This document shows positions 15,806 through 27,471 of a DNA stretch of 51,663 nucleotides, in pieces (the first letter of the stretch is position 1; each line of letters opens with the position of its first letter). The position numbers and the translations under genes are program-made. The stretch covers positions 1 through 51,663 of the forward strand of contig JAPLQI010000031.1 of NCBI GenBank assembly GCA_026399755.1. Reading direction: 5' to 3'. Source of the DNA: Pseudomonadota bacterium (GTDB taxonomy: Bacteria; Pseudomonadota; Gammaproteobacteria; Burkholderiales; Chitinibacteraceae). A model generated the notes under the pieces. The model worked only from the letters and a program-made list of their open reading frames with translations, had not been told where the DNA came from and ran no database searches.

Positions 15806-18355
15806 ATGAATAATTCGACCCAAGCCTCTCGGCTAGATCTTTTTGCACCGCTTTCTGGTGTTGTCGTCGCTATCGAATCGGTTCCTGATCCGGTTTTTGC
15901 TCAAAAAATGGTGGGTGATGGGATCTCAATTGATCCGATTTCCAATCAATTACTTGCACCCGTTGCGGGTAAAGTAACGCAGCTGCATTCCTCACGACAC
16001 GCCATTACGATTACAACTCCAGCTGGTGTTGAAGTTTTGATTCATATTGGCTTAGATACCGTCATGCTGCGCGGTGACGGCTTTGTGGCTAAGGTTGCGG
16101 AAGGTGCTGAAGTTAAGGTGGGTCAGCCTTTAATTGAGTTTGATGCTGATTTGGTGGCTCGAAAAGCACTGAGTTTGTTGACGCAAATCGTGATCACAAC
16201 AGGGGATAAGGTTGTTAAATATATCCCTACAATTAAGAAAGCTGTGGTGGCAGGGCAGGATATTGTCATGTCTTTAGACCTTGCAGGCGCCACCGTGGTG
16301 GGTAATGCCGTTGCAGCAGAGGCGGCGATTCAATCTGCGGCCGTGATCGTACCTAATCCAACCGGATTACATGCTCGTCCAGCTGCGGTGATTGCAAATA
16401 CAGCTAAAACATTTAAATCTGATTTAAAACTTGTTCGTGCTGGCGATGAAGCAAATGCCAAATCTGTCGTATCGATTATGGGTTTGGAAGTACAACACGG
16501 TGATTCAGTGTTTGTAAAAGCGACTGGCCCTGATGCCGCTCAAGCCGTGAAAGCCTTGGCAGAATTGATTGCGAGTGGCTCGGGAGAAGAATGCGGCGGT
16601 GTATCTTCACCTATTGCAGCAAAGCATATTGCTAAGCCACAAAAACGTCCGGCATTAAAATCGAATGACCCTAATGTATTGATGGGCGTTTCAGCGTCTC
16701 CTGGCCTTGCTGTTGGACACATTTTCCAAGTTAAGCAAGAAGTGATCGACGTCGTTGAAGCGGGTGACGTGCCTGAGCTGGAAAAACGTCGCTTAGAGAA
16801 GGCGCTAAAAGAAGCGTTTCAACAGCTAGAGACATTGAAAGGCGAAATTGCTGATCCGGCTAAGGCTGAAATTTTTTCTGCTCACCAAGAGTTGTTGTCA
16901 GATCCAGATTTACTTGATTTGGCAACCTCAGGAATCAGCCAAGGTAAGAGTGCTGGTTTTGCTTGGCGTGCTGCATTTACCAGCTATGCCGATAAACTGG
17001 CTAAGCTGAAAAATGAAGTATTAGCGGGCCGAGCCAATGATATTCGCGATATTGGTCGCCGAGTATTACGTCTGATTGCGGGCATTAAAGAAGCGGCATT
17101 TGAAGTGCCGAATGATGCCATTTTGATCGCTGAAGATTTAACCCCATCAGATACCGCCTCGCTTGATCGCAATAAAGTGCTGGGTTTCTGCACAATTGGG
17201 GGGGGCGCAACGAGCCACGTTGCTATTTTGGCCCGCTCCTTAAATATCCCAGCGATTTGCGGGATTGAAGAAGCTGCATTGCAATTGGCTAATGGCACGC
17301 CGGTGATTTTGGAAGGCAGCAAAGGCTGTTTACGCTTAAATCCTTCTTCTGAAGAAATCAGTAGCATTCGTGAGCGTCAAGTGAAGTTAGCTAAGCGTCA
17401 GGCTGAAGAATTGGAAGCTGCTTTTGAACCTGCTACGACCACCGATGGGATTTGCGTTGAAGTGGTTGCCAATATTGGTGGCCTAGAAGAAGCACAGCAA
17501 TCGGTGAAGTTGGGCGGTGAAGGCGTGGGTCTGCTGCGTAGCGAATTTTTGTACCTTGAGCGTACTGACGCGCCAACAGAAGCTGAGCAAGACAAAATTT
17601 ACAGTGATATTGCTAAATCGCTAGGCAAGGATCGTACCTTTGTGGTGCGTACTTTGGATGTGGGGGGCGATAAGCCACTGCCTTACTTGCCTATGCCTGC
17701 TGAAGAAAATCCATTCTTGGGCGTGCGCGGTGTGCGTTTATGCTTGGCCGAGCCAGAATTACTGCATACGCAAATTCGCGCTATCTTGCGTTCTGCTGAG
17801 CATTCAAAGCTGGCGATTATGTTCCCGATGATCACTTCTCTGGAAGAAGTTCGCGAAGTGAAACGTATCGTTGCCGAAGAAAAAGCAGCCTTGGGTATTA
17901 CTGCGCCAGTACAAATCGGCATTATGGTTGAAGTGCCTGCAACGGCTGTGATGGCTGAAATCTTTGCCCGCGAAGTTGATTTCTTCTCGATTGGCACGAA
18001 CGATTTAACTCAATACACGCTAGCAATGGATCGTGGCCACCCTAAGCTGGCCAAAGAAGCCGATGCCATGCACCCAGGCGTATTGCGTTTGATCGCCAAC
18101 ACGGTGAAAGGCGCGCATACCCACGGTAAATGGGTAGGCGTGTGTGGTGGCATTGCATCCGATCCTGCGGCTGTGCCACTACTTATCGGTATGGGTGTGG
18201 ATGAATTATCGGTGAGCGTGCCCGCTATCCCTGCAGTGAAAGCACTAGTGCGTAAGCTATCCAAGGCGGATTGCCAGAAATTGGCGGCTGAAGTGCTACA
18301 AATGGGTACTGTAGCCGAAGTCCGTGCTCGTTTAGCTCAGCAATTGGCTGACTAA
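15806..18355 (+). CDS. nagF: Multidomain PTS protein EIIA-HPr-Enzyme I
   Basis: 849-residue cytoplasmic fusion carrying three phosphotransfer stations. EIIA(Glc)-type domain (about 10-160) has His65 and active His80 (VLIHIGLDTVML). The HPr domain (about 178-262) has His189 in NPTGLHARPA. Enzyme I (about 290-849) has active His471 in GGGATSHVAILAR, and the C-terminal PEP-binding half contains GVCGGIASDP. The same fusion with a GlcNAc EIIBC partner is known as NagF/NagE in Pseudomonas and Xanthomonas. It starts the operon with a Cys-less EIIB and NagE; GlcNAc import fits, but glucose cannot be excluded. Confidence 0.92.
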   Translation: MNNSTQASRLDLFAPLSGVVVAIESVPDPVFAQKMVGDGISIDPISNQLLAPVAGKVTQLHSSRHAITITTPAGVEVLIHIGLDTVMLRGDGFVAKVAEGAEVKVGQPLIEFDADLVARKALSLLTQIVITTGDKVVKYIPTIKKAVVAGQDIVMSLDLAGATVVGNAVAAEAAIQSAAVIVPNPTGLHARPAAVIANTAKTFKSDLKLVRAGDEANAKSVVSIMGLEVQHGDSVFVKATGPDAAQAVKALAELIASGSGEECGGVSSPIAAKHIAKPQKRPALKSNDPNVLMGVSASPGLAVGHIFQVKQEVIDVVEAGDVPELEKRRLEKALKEAFQQLETLKGEIADPAKAEIFSAHQELLSDPDLLDLATSGISQGKSAGFAWRAAFTSYADKLAKLKNEVLAGRANDIRDIGRRVLRLIAGIKEAAFEVPNDAILIAEDLTPSDTASLDRNKVLGFCTIGGGATSHVAILARSLNIPAICGIEEAALQLANGTPVILEGSKGCLRLNPSSEEISSIRERQVKLAKRQAEELEAAFEPATTTDGICVEVVANIGGLEEAQQSVKLGGEGVGLLRSEFLYLERTDAPTEAEQDKIYSDIAKSLGKDRTFVVRTLDVGGDKPLPYLPMPAEENPFLGVRGVRLCLAEPELLHTQIRAILRSAEHSKLAIMFPMITSLEEVREVKRIVAEEKAALGITAPVQIGIMVEVPATAVMAEIFAREVDFFSIGTNDLTQYTLAMDRGHPKLAKEADAMHPGVLRLIANTVKGAHTHGKWVGVCGGIASDPAAVPLLIGMGVDELSVSVPAIPAVKALVRKLSKADCQKLAAEVLQMGTVAEVRARLAQQLAD

Positions 18356-18363
18356 ATGATGAT

Positions 18364-18390
18364 CACAACAGGCTGTTATGGCCTGTTGTG
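18364..18390. other. Perfect intercistronic hairpin
   Basis: CACAACAGGC and GCCTGTTGTG form a 10-bp perfect stem around a 7-nt loop, 9 bp after the nagF stop. There is no T-run, so it is more likely an mRNA-processing or stability element that sets nagF against downstream gene expression than a strong terminator. Confidence 0.6.
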
Positions 18391-18491
18391 TCAAGCGTAT
18401 CTGTCAACATCTAATGCCTTAATTCATGCGGTGTTCAATGGATTGTGGTATTACAAGTCGTACGTGAGAATTACCGGTGGAAAAAGTAAAA

Positions 18492-18725
18492 ATGAGCGAT
18501 AGCTTTCCTATTCTGTTGGTGGCAGCCCTAGGTGGATGGAGCAATATTCGCTCCTTAGAAGCAGTGGCTTTGACTCGTTTACGAGTTGATTTAGCAGATG
18601 TAAGTCGTTTTGATGCAGAGCGCTTGCAGCAAGCAGGTGTATTGGCTGTCATGCCTTTTGCAAATCACGTTTACCATCTTGTTATCGGTCCTGATGCCCC
18701 GCGCTATATGGAAATTCTGTCTTAA
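18492..18725 (+). CDS. Stand-alone EIIB-like domain lacking the phosphorylation cysteine
   Basis: 77 residues that align over their whole length with glucose-type PTS EIIB domains (LLVAALGGWSNIRSLEAVAL, then TRLRVDL and HVYHLVIG). The phosphorylated Cys in the family motif CxTRLR is Ala26 here (VALTRLR), so phosphotransfer through this residue is impossible. It resembles the C-terminal EIIB-like domain of the following NagE, which lacks the Cys too. A regulatory or docking role in the PTS is likely but unproven. The ATG at 18492 is preferred over an in-frame GTG at 18477; GGTGGA lies about 10 bp upstream. Confidence 0.82.
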   Translation: MSDSFPILLVAALGGWSNIRSLEAVALTRLRVDLADVSRFDAERLQQAGVLAVMPFANHVYHLVIGPDAPRYMEILS

Positions 18726-18781
18726 TCTTGATTTATAGCTTGGTGCTTTTTTACGCCTAAGCAGGGTCGTACGGAGAAATT

Positions 18782-20551
18782 ATGTTTAAGAACGCATTTG
18801 CATTCTTACAAAAAATCGGCAAGTCGCTGATGTTACCGGTGTCAGTATTACCGGTTGCTGGCCTGTTGCTTGGATTTGGTGCATCCAATTTTTCCTTCTT
18901 GCCGGAGGTAGTTTCACATCTGATGGCAGCGGGCGGTGGTGCGATTTTTGGTAACTTAGCGCTGATTTTTGCAATTGGTATCGCATTAGGCTTAACCGAA
19001 AACGATGGTGTGGCTGCAATTGCTGCGGTGGTCGGCTACGTTGTGCTTGTGGCTACGATGGGCGTAATGGCTCCGCCTCTGGAACCGGGCGCTAAAGATG
19101 TCATGGTTATGGGCATGAAGTCGATGGAAACTGGTGTGTTCGGCGGGATTATTGCCGGTGCCCTGGCCGCTGGCTTATTTAATAAATACTATCGCATAGA
19201 GCTGCCAGCTTACCTCGGCTTTTTTGCTGGTAAGCGTTTTGTGCCGATTGTAACTGGTGTTGTGGCCATTTTTGTTGGTGTGCTCCTTTCCTTCATCTGG
19301 CCACCTATTCAGGGTGCGATTAAATCATTCTCAGAATGGGCTGCATATTCCGATCCACGCATTGCTGCCACACTCTATGGTTTTGTAGAGCGGATGCTGG
19401 TGCCATTTGGTCTGCACCATATCTGGAACGTACCGTTTTTCACAGAAATTGGTAATTATGTAGTGGATGGTAAGCCTGCTGTGCATGGCGATATTGCACG
19501 CTTCTTTGCCGGTGACCCTACTGCCGGTATCTTGTCTGGCGCGTTCTTGTTCAAAATGTTTGGTCTGCCTGCGGCTGCTATTGCTATTTGGCACACTGCT
19601 AAGCCAGAAAATCGCGTTAAGATTGGCGGGATTATGATTTCAGCTGCGCTGACATCATTTATGACCGGTATTACCGAGCCAATTGAATTTGCTTTCTTGT
19701 TTGTTGCTCCACAGCTTTACCTGATTCATGCCTTATTGGCAGCTTCTACCCAGTTTGTTGCTAACTCGCTCAATATTCATATGGGTTTTACCTTCTCACA
19801 AGGGGGTATCGACTTCCTGATGTTTAATGTCTTAGGTAGATACGCGCAAAACTGGTGGTTAATCCTGCCTTTGGGTGCGGTATATGCAGCGATTTACTAC
19901 TCCGTGTTCCGTTTTGTGATTGTGAAGCTCAATCTAAAAACACCGGGTCGTGAAGACGAAACAGCTGAAGAGCTGGTTATGGATAGCAGCGAGCATGGCC
20001 GCGCACGTGAATTAGTGTTGGCTTTTGGTGGTCGCAGCAATATCAACGGTTTGGATGCATGTATTACTCGTTTGCGTATTTCGGTTAAAGATATTTCAAA
20101 AGTAAATCAGCCTAAGCTAAAAGCGATGGGTGCTGCCGGTGTGATGGTAGTGGGTAACGGTATTCAGGCTATTTTTGGCACACAGTCTGATAATCTGAAA
20201 TCGGATATGGTGAATTACCTGAAAGTAGCTGGACCAGAAGCGGATGCAGTAACAGCTCCTGTGAAGGAAGTTGTAACGGCTAGCGCTCAGGCTGCTGTGG
20301 TGACTTCCACAGATGATATCAATGGTAAAGCGATGCAAATTCAAGCGGCATTGGGTGGTATCTCCAATATCCGCAAGCTGGAAGCCATTGCTGGTACTCG
20401 TTTACGTGTAGAGCTTGCAGATGCTTCACGCCTTGATGAAGCCGCATTAAAAGCAGCGGGTGTAGAAGGTGTTATGCCGCAGGGCGATCAAGTGTTCCAC
20501 TTGATTGTTGGTCAACAGGCCATTGATGTTGCCAGCGCTTTAGCAAAATAA
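18782..20551 (+). CDS. nagE: GlcNAc-type PTS permease EIIC-EIIB-EIIB'
   Basis: 589 residues. The EIIC membrane domain (about 1-375) starts [20 protein letters not shown] and holds the EPIEF motif that binds the sugar ([18 protein letters not shown]). A first EIIB domain (about 395-480) has the phosphorylated Cys427 in DACITRLR. A second EIIB-like domain (about 515-589) has Ala537 in its place (EAIAGTRLR). Together with the upstream EIIA-HPr-EI protein this is a complete PEP-dependent uptake system; the EIIC sequence and domain layout favour N-acetylglucosamine over glucose. A strong terminator follows. Confidence 0.9.
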   Translation: MFKNAFAFLQKIGKSLMLPVSVLPVAGLLLGFGASNFSFLPEVVSHLMAAGGGAIFGNLALIFAIGIALGLTENDGVAAIAAVVGYVVLVATMGVMAPPLEPGAKDVMVMGMKSMETGVFGGIIAGALAAGLFNKYYRIELPAYLGFFAGKRFVPIVTGVVAIFVGVLLSFIWPPIQGAIKSFSEWAAYSDPRIAATLYGFVERMLVPFGLHHIWNVPFFTEIGNYVVDGKPAVHGDIARFFAGDPTAGILSGAFLFKMFGLPAAAIAIWHTAKPENRVKIGGIMISAALTSFMTGITEPIEFAFLFVAPQLYLIHALLAASTQFVANSLNIHMGFTFSQGGIDFLMFNVLGRYAQNWWLILPLGAVYAAIYYSVFRFVIVKLNLKTPGREDETAEELVMDSSEHGRARELVLAFGGRSNINGLDACITRLRISVKDISKVNQPKLKAMGAAGVMVVGNGIQAIFGTQSDNLKSDMVNYLKVAGPEADAVTAPVKEVVTASAQAAVVTSTDDINGKAMQIQAALGGISNIRKLEAIAGTRLRVELADASRLDEAALKAAGVEGVMPQGDQVFHLIVGQQAIDVASALAK

Positions 20552-20564
20552 ACGCTTAGCTCTC

Positions 20565-20597
20565 AAAAAAAACCCGTCAGTGATGACGGGTTTTTTT
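20565..20597. terminator. Terminator of the PTS operon
   Basis: A8 run, ACCCGTCA stem, GTGA loop, TGACGGGT stem, T7 run, 14 bp after the nagE stop. Confidence 0.93.
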
Positions 20598-20816
20598 CGT
20601 TTTTATAATGAGCAATGGTAAGCTTGATGTCAAAATAATCTGGAAAAAGCCAGTGCAGAGTCTTGCATTTTCCATTTGCTCCCATAGCGCTTCCTTTGGG
20701 GCTTCGCTGGAGCGATGTAGTTTGATTGGGGTATTTGTTTGATTATTTTTCGAGTAGAAACGTGTTATTTTTTGTGTAATGGATTGCAAATCGCAGTGCT
20801 AACTAGGAAATAAACC

Positions 20817-21011
20817 ATGAATAAAGTCTTACGCAGAAGTCGTGATGATCAGTGGATTGCAGGGGTCATGGGCGGGCTGGCTAATTATTTGGGAATAGGC
20901 TCGGGCAAGCTGCGTTTGATCTTTGTGATTGTGTCTTGCTTATCGGCGGCGTTTCCCGGTATTTTTGTTTATTTGATTCTGTGGTTTTTGATGCCTAAGC
21001 AAGGCGCTTGA
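20817..21011 (+). CDS. PspC-domain small membrane protein
   Basis: 64 residues: a basic N-terminus (NKVLRRSRDDQWIAGVMGGLA) with the conserved GVxGGLAxYLG pattern of PspC domains, then one transmembrane helix (LIFVIVSCLSAAFPGIFVYLILWFLM region). PspC proteins sense or support inner-membrane stress responses; short solitary PspC proteins are common and no pspA or pspB is nearby. AGGAAA lies 6-8 bp before the ATG. The 219-bp region upstream, after the PTS terminator, holds no recognisable gene. Confidence 0.88.
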   Translation: MNKVLRRSRDDQWIAGVMGGLANYLGIGSGKLRLIFVIVSCLSAAFPGIFVYLILWFLMPKQGA

Positions 21012-21065
21012 TCCAGTATTTGCTATGTTTTGGTTTTATCGTGTTTTTAATTATAGGCGCTGCAT

Positions 21066-21572
21066 TTGACCTTACTTACTCTTCATCGTGGCATCTATGC
21101 CAATGTGCAAATCAGACCGCGATGGCCAGCTCAGCAGGTGCAGGTCGATTCAGATGCATTTAGTAAATTGCAGCGCATTCAGACGAATTTACCTGAGCAT
21201 ATTGGTTTGATTTTGACTCGGGGCTATGAAAAAAAAGAATCTCAGCTTGGTTTCGCCCGTAATAAGTTTCGTGCTCTGGGTATTCGCACATTTTGCTTTT
21301 GTTATTCCAGCAGGCAAGGTGAGATAGATGCCATTTTTGGAAGTAATGGCCACGACGTGGACGGCACCCATATTGATGTGTCCTTTCTTCTGCATGGGCG
21401 TCGTGTACGGCTATTACCTCTGAGCGTGTTTACTCCACTATTTTGGCAAAAACGCCGAGTGGAGCGATATGCACTTCCGCTGTGTCAGGTAAAAGAGGCT
21501 CTTATCAATGAGGGTTTTCGAATTCACTTAAACTCAACTGAAAGCCTGCAAATACATTGTGATCTTAACTGA
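21066..21572 (+). CDS. Conserved-looking protein of unknown function, possible metal site
   Basis: 168 residues, not recognised with confidence. Two regions look constrained: GLILTRGYEKKESQLGF and FGSNGHDVDGTHIDVSF. The second spaces His-Asp and Thr-His-Ile-Asp like a metal-binding peptidase site (compare the SxHxxGxAxD of M15 enzymes), but the match is not good enough for a call. No signal peptide. The start is TTG at 21066 with AGGCG about 7 bp upstream; a GTG about 15 codons downstream is an alternative. The stop overlaps the start of the following EamA gene (TGATG), so the two are probably cotranslated. Confidence 0.7.
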   Translation: MTLLTLHRGIYANVQIRPRWPAQQVQVDSDAFSKLQRIQTNLPEHIGLILTRGYEKKESQLGFARNKFRALGIRTFCFCYSSRQGEIDAIFGSNGHDVDGTHIDVSFLLHGRRVRLLPLSVFTPLFWQKRRVERYALPLCQVKEALINEGFRIHLNSTESLQIHCDLN

Positions 21573-22450
21573 TGCCGCTTTCTGCTTTTGCTCTGGTTAT
21601 TCTGGCTGGCTTTATTCATTCCTTGTGGAATATTGCGGCGAAAAAAGCCGGTGGAGATGTTCGCTTCGCTGGCTTTTCTAGCCTGATAATTATGGTGGTC
21701 TGGGCGCCGGTCGGCATTTACTATGGCTGGGACGTGGTGCCAAGCTGGGGCAGGCTTGAGTGGGCTTTTGTTGCGCTCTCAGGCGTTTTACATGTGCTGT
21801 ATTTTGTGGCGCTACTGCGAGGCTATCGCAAGGCCGATTTAACTGTGGTGTACCCGATAGCACGTGGTTCTGGGCCGCTGATTTCATCGATATGTGCGAT
21901 ATTTTTGCTTGGCGAAGTGCTGTCTTTACAGGGCATGCTGGGAATGTTGGGGGTTGTGGCTGGGGTATTTTTAATTGCCGGTGGGCCCAAAATCTTTAAA
22001 ACGATGCAGGATGTTAGCCAAGGGCCACACGTAAGGCAGGGGCTGTTTTATGGCTTGCTAACAGGCTTATTTATTGCCAGTTATACGGTTTTAGATGGCT
22101 ATGCTGTCAAAGTTTTATTACTTTCACCGATTTTGCTGGATTACTTTGGCAATTTTATTCGGATTGTTTTTTTAGCCCCGCCTTTATTAAAAGACACGGC
22201 CACCACGCTTTCCCTGTGGAAAACACAATGGAAATACGCGCTGATTGTGGCGTTGATCAGCCCTATTTCTTATGTCTTGGTTTTATTTTCCATGCAGACC
22301 GCACCGCTCAGCCACGTTGCTCCTGCCCGCGAAGTCTCTATGCTATTTGCTGCCTTAATTGGTGGGCGATTACTAGGAGAGGGTGATCGGCTATTACGTT
22401 TGCTGGGGGCGGTCTTTATTGCTACGGGTGTGATTGCCTTAGCGATGTAA
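21572..22450 (+). CDS. EamA/DMT-superfamily transporter
   Basis: 292 residues with about ten membrane segments in two EamA repeats. The N-terminus ALVILAGFIHSLWNIAAKKA and the first-repeat end YRKADLTVVYPIARGSGPL are characteristic of a DMT subgroup related to 4-amino-4-deoxy-arabinose/phosphonate-linked exporters. The second repeat ends with SHVAPAREVSMLFAALIGG. Substrate unknown. Coupled to the preceding unknown gene. Unrelated in sequence detail to the EamA gene at 2564-3415. Confidence 0.88.
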   Translation: MPLSAFALVILAGFIHSLWNIAAKKAGGDVRFAGFSSLIIMVVWAPVGIYYGWDVVPSWGRLEWAFVALSGVLHVLYFVALLRGYRKADLTVVYPIARGSGPLISSICAIFLLGEVLSLQGMLGMLGVVAGVFLIAGGPKIFKTMQDVSQGPHVRQGLFYGLLTGLFIASYTVLDGYAVKVLLLSPILLDYFGNFIRIVFLAPPLLKDTATTLSLWKTQWKYALIVALISPISYVLVLFSMQTAPLSHVAPAREVSMLFAALIGGRLLGEGDRLLRLLGAVFIATGVIALAM

Positions 22451-22453
22451 AAA

Positions 22454-22476
22454 CGGGCTTGTGAATCACAAGCCCG
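22454..22476. terminator. Bidirectional terminator between convergent genes
   Basis: CGGGCTTGTG and CACAAGCCCG form a perfect 10-bp stem with a 3-nt loop, flanked by A-rich sequence on one side and T-rich on the other, between the EamA and fadH stops. Confidence 0.88.
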
Positions 22477-22483
22477 CTCTATT

Positions 22484-24903
<2,420 letters not shown>

Positions 24904-26064
24904 ATGCCTGCTTTTTGTCACCATGACCTGACGTTGCTGAACCCAGCGTTTGATTCGCCACTCGTGGATGTAGTGACAGAACTGGAGCATTTGCGACGTT
25001 TACAACTGGGTGGCACTACCCCTGCTCTGGTATTTTTTCAGCTTAAGTCTATTTTCCATATGCTGGAGAGTTTGGGCTCAGCGCGTATTGAAGGAAATCA
25101 CACTACGCTGGCTGACTATGTTGAAAGCCGTCTTGAGGTGCAGCCCGCAACTCCTTCCGACCAACTGCGTGAAATGGCCAATATCGAAGAGGCCATGACC
25201 TACATCGAAGATCATTTTGAGTCTGGGCAAAACGTGACCGAACACTTTGTTCGTGAGTTGCATGCGATTGCTGTTTGTGATCTCAAACGCGAGGGAGACG
25301 ATACCCCTGGAGCATACCGAAATGAGCCACGTATCATTTCTCAATCCGATCACCTACCACCTGAAGCCCTATTGGTTTCCCAGTACATGAGTGAGTTGGT
25401 TGCATTTATTAACCGTGCTGATCCGCCGAAGTATGACCTCATCAAAGTGGCGCTGGCTCACCATCGCTTTGCTTGGATACACCCTTTTGGCAACGGGAAT
25501 GGGCGAGTGGTGCGGTTGCTGACTTATACCCTACTCATCAAATACGGCTTCAATGTCAAAACGGGCGGGCGAGTACTTAACCCGACTGCCATCTTTTGCA
25601 ATGACCGCGACCATTATTACACCATGCTAGGCTGCGCTGACACGGGCACACGTGATGGGATGGAGAAATGGTGCGTCTATGTACTAGAGGGCATGCTGAG
25701 TGAATTGCAAAAAGTGGATAGGCTGACAGATGCTCATTATCTCAACGACCGTATCTTGATTCCAGCACTACATTACGCCCGTGAGCGTGAGCTACTGACT
25801 CAAATGGAAGAGCAGGTGCTTTTAGCAACCGCTCGAGCAGGGGTTGTCAAGGCGAGTGACTTGAAGGGCGCTATGCTGGGAATGACCGATGCTCGGCGCA
25901 CATATCAAATTCGAAAACTGGTTGAGAGCCGTATGTTGGTTCCTATTTATGAAGGGGCACGTCAGTATACAGTGGGCTTTAGCAACAACTTTTTGATCCG
26001 AGGTGTAATTCAAGCGCTTTCGAAAGAGGGATTTATTCCCGAAGCCCTGAATGGATCAAGATAG
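24904..26064 (+). CDS. Fic-domain protein with N-terminal inhibitory helix and C-terminal wHTH
   Basis: 386 residues. An N-terminal inhibitory motif of class II Fic proteins, (S/T)xxxE(G/N), is at residues 59-64 (SARIEG). The Fic catalytic loop is [12 protein letters not shown] at 193-204, where His193 is the base and the Arg residues hold the triphosphate; the position normally Asp or Glu for Mg2+ is Asn197. The C-terminal about 100 residues look like a winged helix ([17 protein letters not shown]), as in many transcription-linked Fic proteins. Expected activity is AMP transfer to a protein target. No antitoxin gene is adjacent. GGAG lies 8 bp before the ATG. Confidence 0.9.
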   Translation: MPAFCHHDLTLLNPAFDSPLVDVVTELEHLRRLQLGGTTPALVFFQLKSIFHMLESLGSARIEGNHTTLADYVESRLEVQPATPSDQLREMANIEEAMTYIEDHFESGQNVTEHFVRELHAIAVCDLKREGDDTPGAYRNEPRIISQSDHLPPEALLVSQYMSELVAFINRADPPKYDLIKVALAHHRFAWIHPFGNGNGRVVRLLTYTLLIKYGFNVKTGGRVLNPTAIFCNDRDHYYTMLGCADTGTRDGMEKWCVYVLEGMLSELQKVDRLTDAHYLNDRILIPALHYARERELLTQMEEQVLLATARAGVVKASDLKGAMLGMTDARRTYQIRKLVESRMLVPIYEGARQYTVGFSNNFLIRGVIQALSKEGFIPEALNGSR

Positions 26065-26193
26065 GAAAAACAGCGATCCTTGCCCTGTTTATTTCAAATG
26101 CCATCGTGTTTGACGTTCAAATAGTTTTCTGCGTTTGTTTGTTAAATGCCTGCTTTGCGGTAAGGTAACGCCTCTATTTTACCGCCAGACACT

Positions 26194-27441
26194 ATGACTA
26201 CTACTCACTGGAAATCGCTCTTGTTCTCCCGGCGCATGCTGATCTGTGTGTTTACCGGATTTGCCTCGGGTTTGCCGCTGTACATCCTGATTAACTTAGT
26301 CCCTGCGTGGTTAAAAAGTGAAGGGGTTAATTTAAAAGCGATTGGCTTTTTTGCGCTGATTCAATTCCCATTTACATGGAAATTTATCTGGGCTCCCTTG
26401 TTAGATCGCTACGCCTTGCCGGGCTTAGGCAGGCGGCGCGGCTGGATGCTACTCACCCAAGTCGCCTTGCTGGTTTTAATCGCCTCATTTGGCCTATTTA
26501 ATCCCAAGCTCGATTTATGGTCGATTGCCTATCTGGCGATGGCCCTCGCTTTCTTTAGCGCTAGCCAAGATATTGTGCTGGACGCTTATCGTCGTGAAAT
26601 TTTAAGTGATGAAGAGTTGGGCTTAGGCACTTCGGTGCATGTAAATGCCTATCGCATTGCCAGCCTAATTCCCGGTGCGTTTTCTTTGATTCTTGCTGAT
26701 CATTTGCCATGGGCGCAGGTGTTTATGATTACCGGCTTGTTTATGCTGCCGGGCGTGGTGATGACGCTGCTGGTGAGCGAGCCACAATTAGTTCGGCCGC
26801 CTAAAACACTGCGTGAAGCGGTGGTCGAGCCTTTTCATGAGTTTATGACTCGCCATGGCTGGCGTAATGCGGTTTGGATTTTGGCATTTATCTTTTTATA
26901 TAAATTAGGCGACAGCATGGCTACGGCCTTGGCTACGCCGTTTTATTTAGAAATGGGCTTTAGCAAAACAGAAATTGGCGTGATCGCTAAAAATGCGGGG
27001 CTATGGCCTGCAGTATTTGGCGGTATTGTGGGTGGCGTGTGGATGCTCAAGCTGGGGATTAATCGCGCTTTATGGCTGTTTGGCGTGGTACAGGTATTGT
27101 CGATTCTGGGCTTTGCTTGGTTGGCGACCATGGGCACGGATAAAATTGCCTTAGCCAGCGTAATTGCTTTTGAGGCTTTGGGGGTTGGGCTGGGTACGGC
27201 AGCTTTTACTGCCTTTATCGCTAGAACCACCGATCCGCGCTATACCGCAACACAGTTTGCGCTGTTCACCAGCCTAGCTGCCGTGCCCCGCACCTTTATT
27301 AATGCCAGCACGGGTTGGTTGGTAGAGCAAATGGGGTGGATTAATTTTTTCTTCCTCTGCACCGCGCTAGCGATTCCCGGCATGTTGCTGCTGTTTAAAG
27401 TAGCACCGTGGAATTCGGAACAATCAACACCCAAATCTTAA
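26194..27441 (+). CDS. ampG: AmpG-family muropeptide permease (MFS)
   Basis: 415 residues with about twelve membrane segments. The N-terminus FTGFASGLPLYIL, the segment FTWKFIWAPLLDRY and ASQDIVLDAYRREIL are signatures of AmpG, which imports GlcNAc-anhydro-muropeptides for cell-wall recycling and, where ampC exists, beta-lactamase induction. Shine-Dalgarno is weak. The last codons (PKS, stop) resemble those of waaA because both genes end in CCCAAATCTT sequence near ACGGAG repeats. No ampR/ampC is nearby. Confidence 0.9.
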   Translation: MTTTHWKSLLFSRRMLICVFTGFASGLPLYILINLVPAWLKSEGVNLKAIGFFALIQFPFTWKFIWAPLLDRYALPGLGRRRGWMLLTQVALLVLIASFGLFNPKLDLWSIAYLAMALAFFSASQDIVLDAYRREILSDEELGLGTSVHVNAYRIASLIPGAFSLILADHLPWAQVFMITGLFMLPGVVMTLLVSEPQLVRPPKTLREAVVEPFHEFMTRHGWRNAVWILAFIFLYKLGDSMATALATPFYLEMGFSKTEIGVIAKNAGLWPAVFGGIVGGVWMLKLGINRALWLFGVVQVLSILGFAWLATMGTDKIALASVIAFEALGVGLGTAAFTAFIARTTDPRYTATQFALFTSLAAVPRTFINASTGWLVEQMGWINFFFLCTALAIPGMLLLFKVAPWNSEQSTPKS

Positions 27442-27471
27442 AATGCTGCAACGAGGCAATAATGGAAAAAA

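Noticed and set aside
27028-27048. Phage, prophage or insertion-sequence genes anywhere in the window
   Set aside because: No integrase, transposase, capsid or tail-like protein was seen; the repeats are non-coding and must be moved, if at all, by an enzyme encoded elsewhere.
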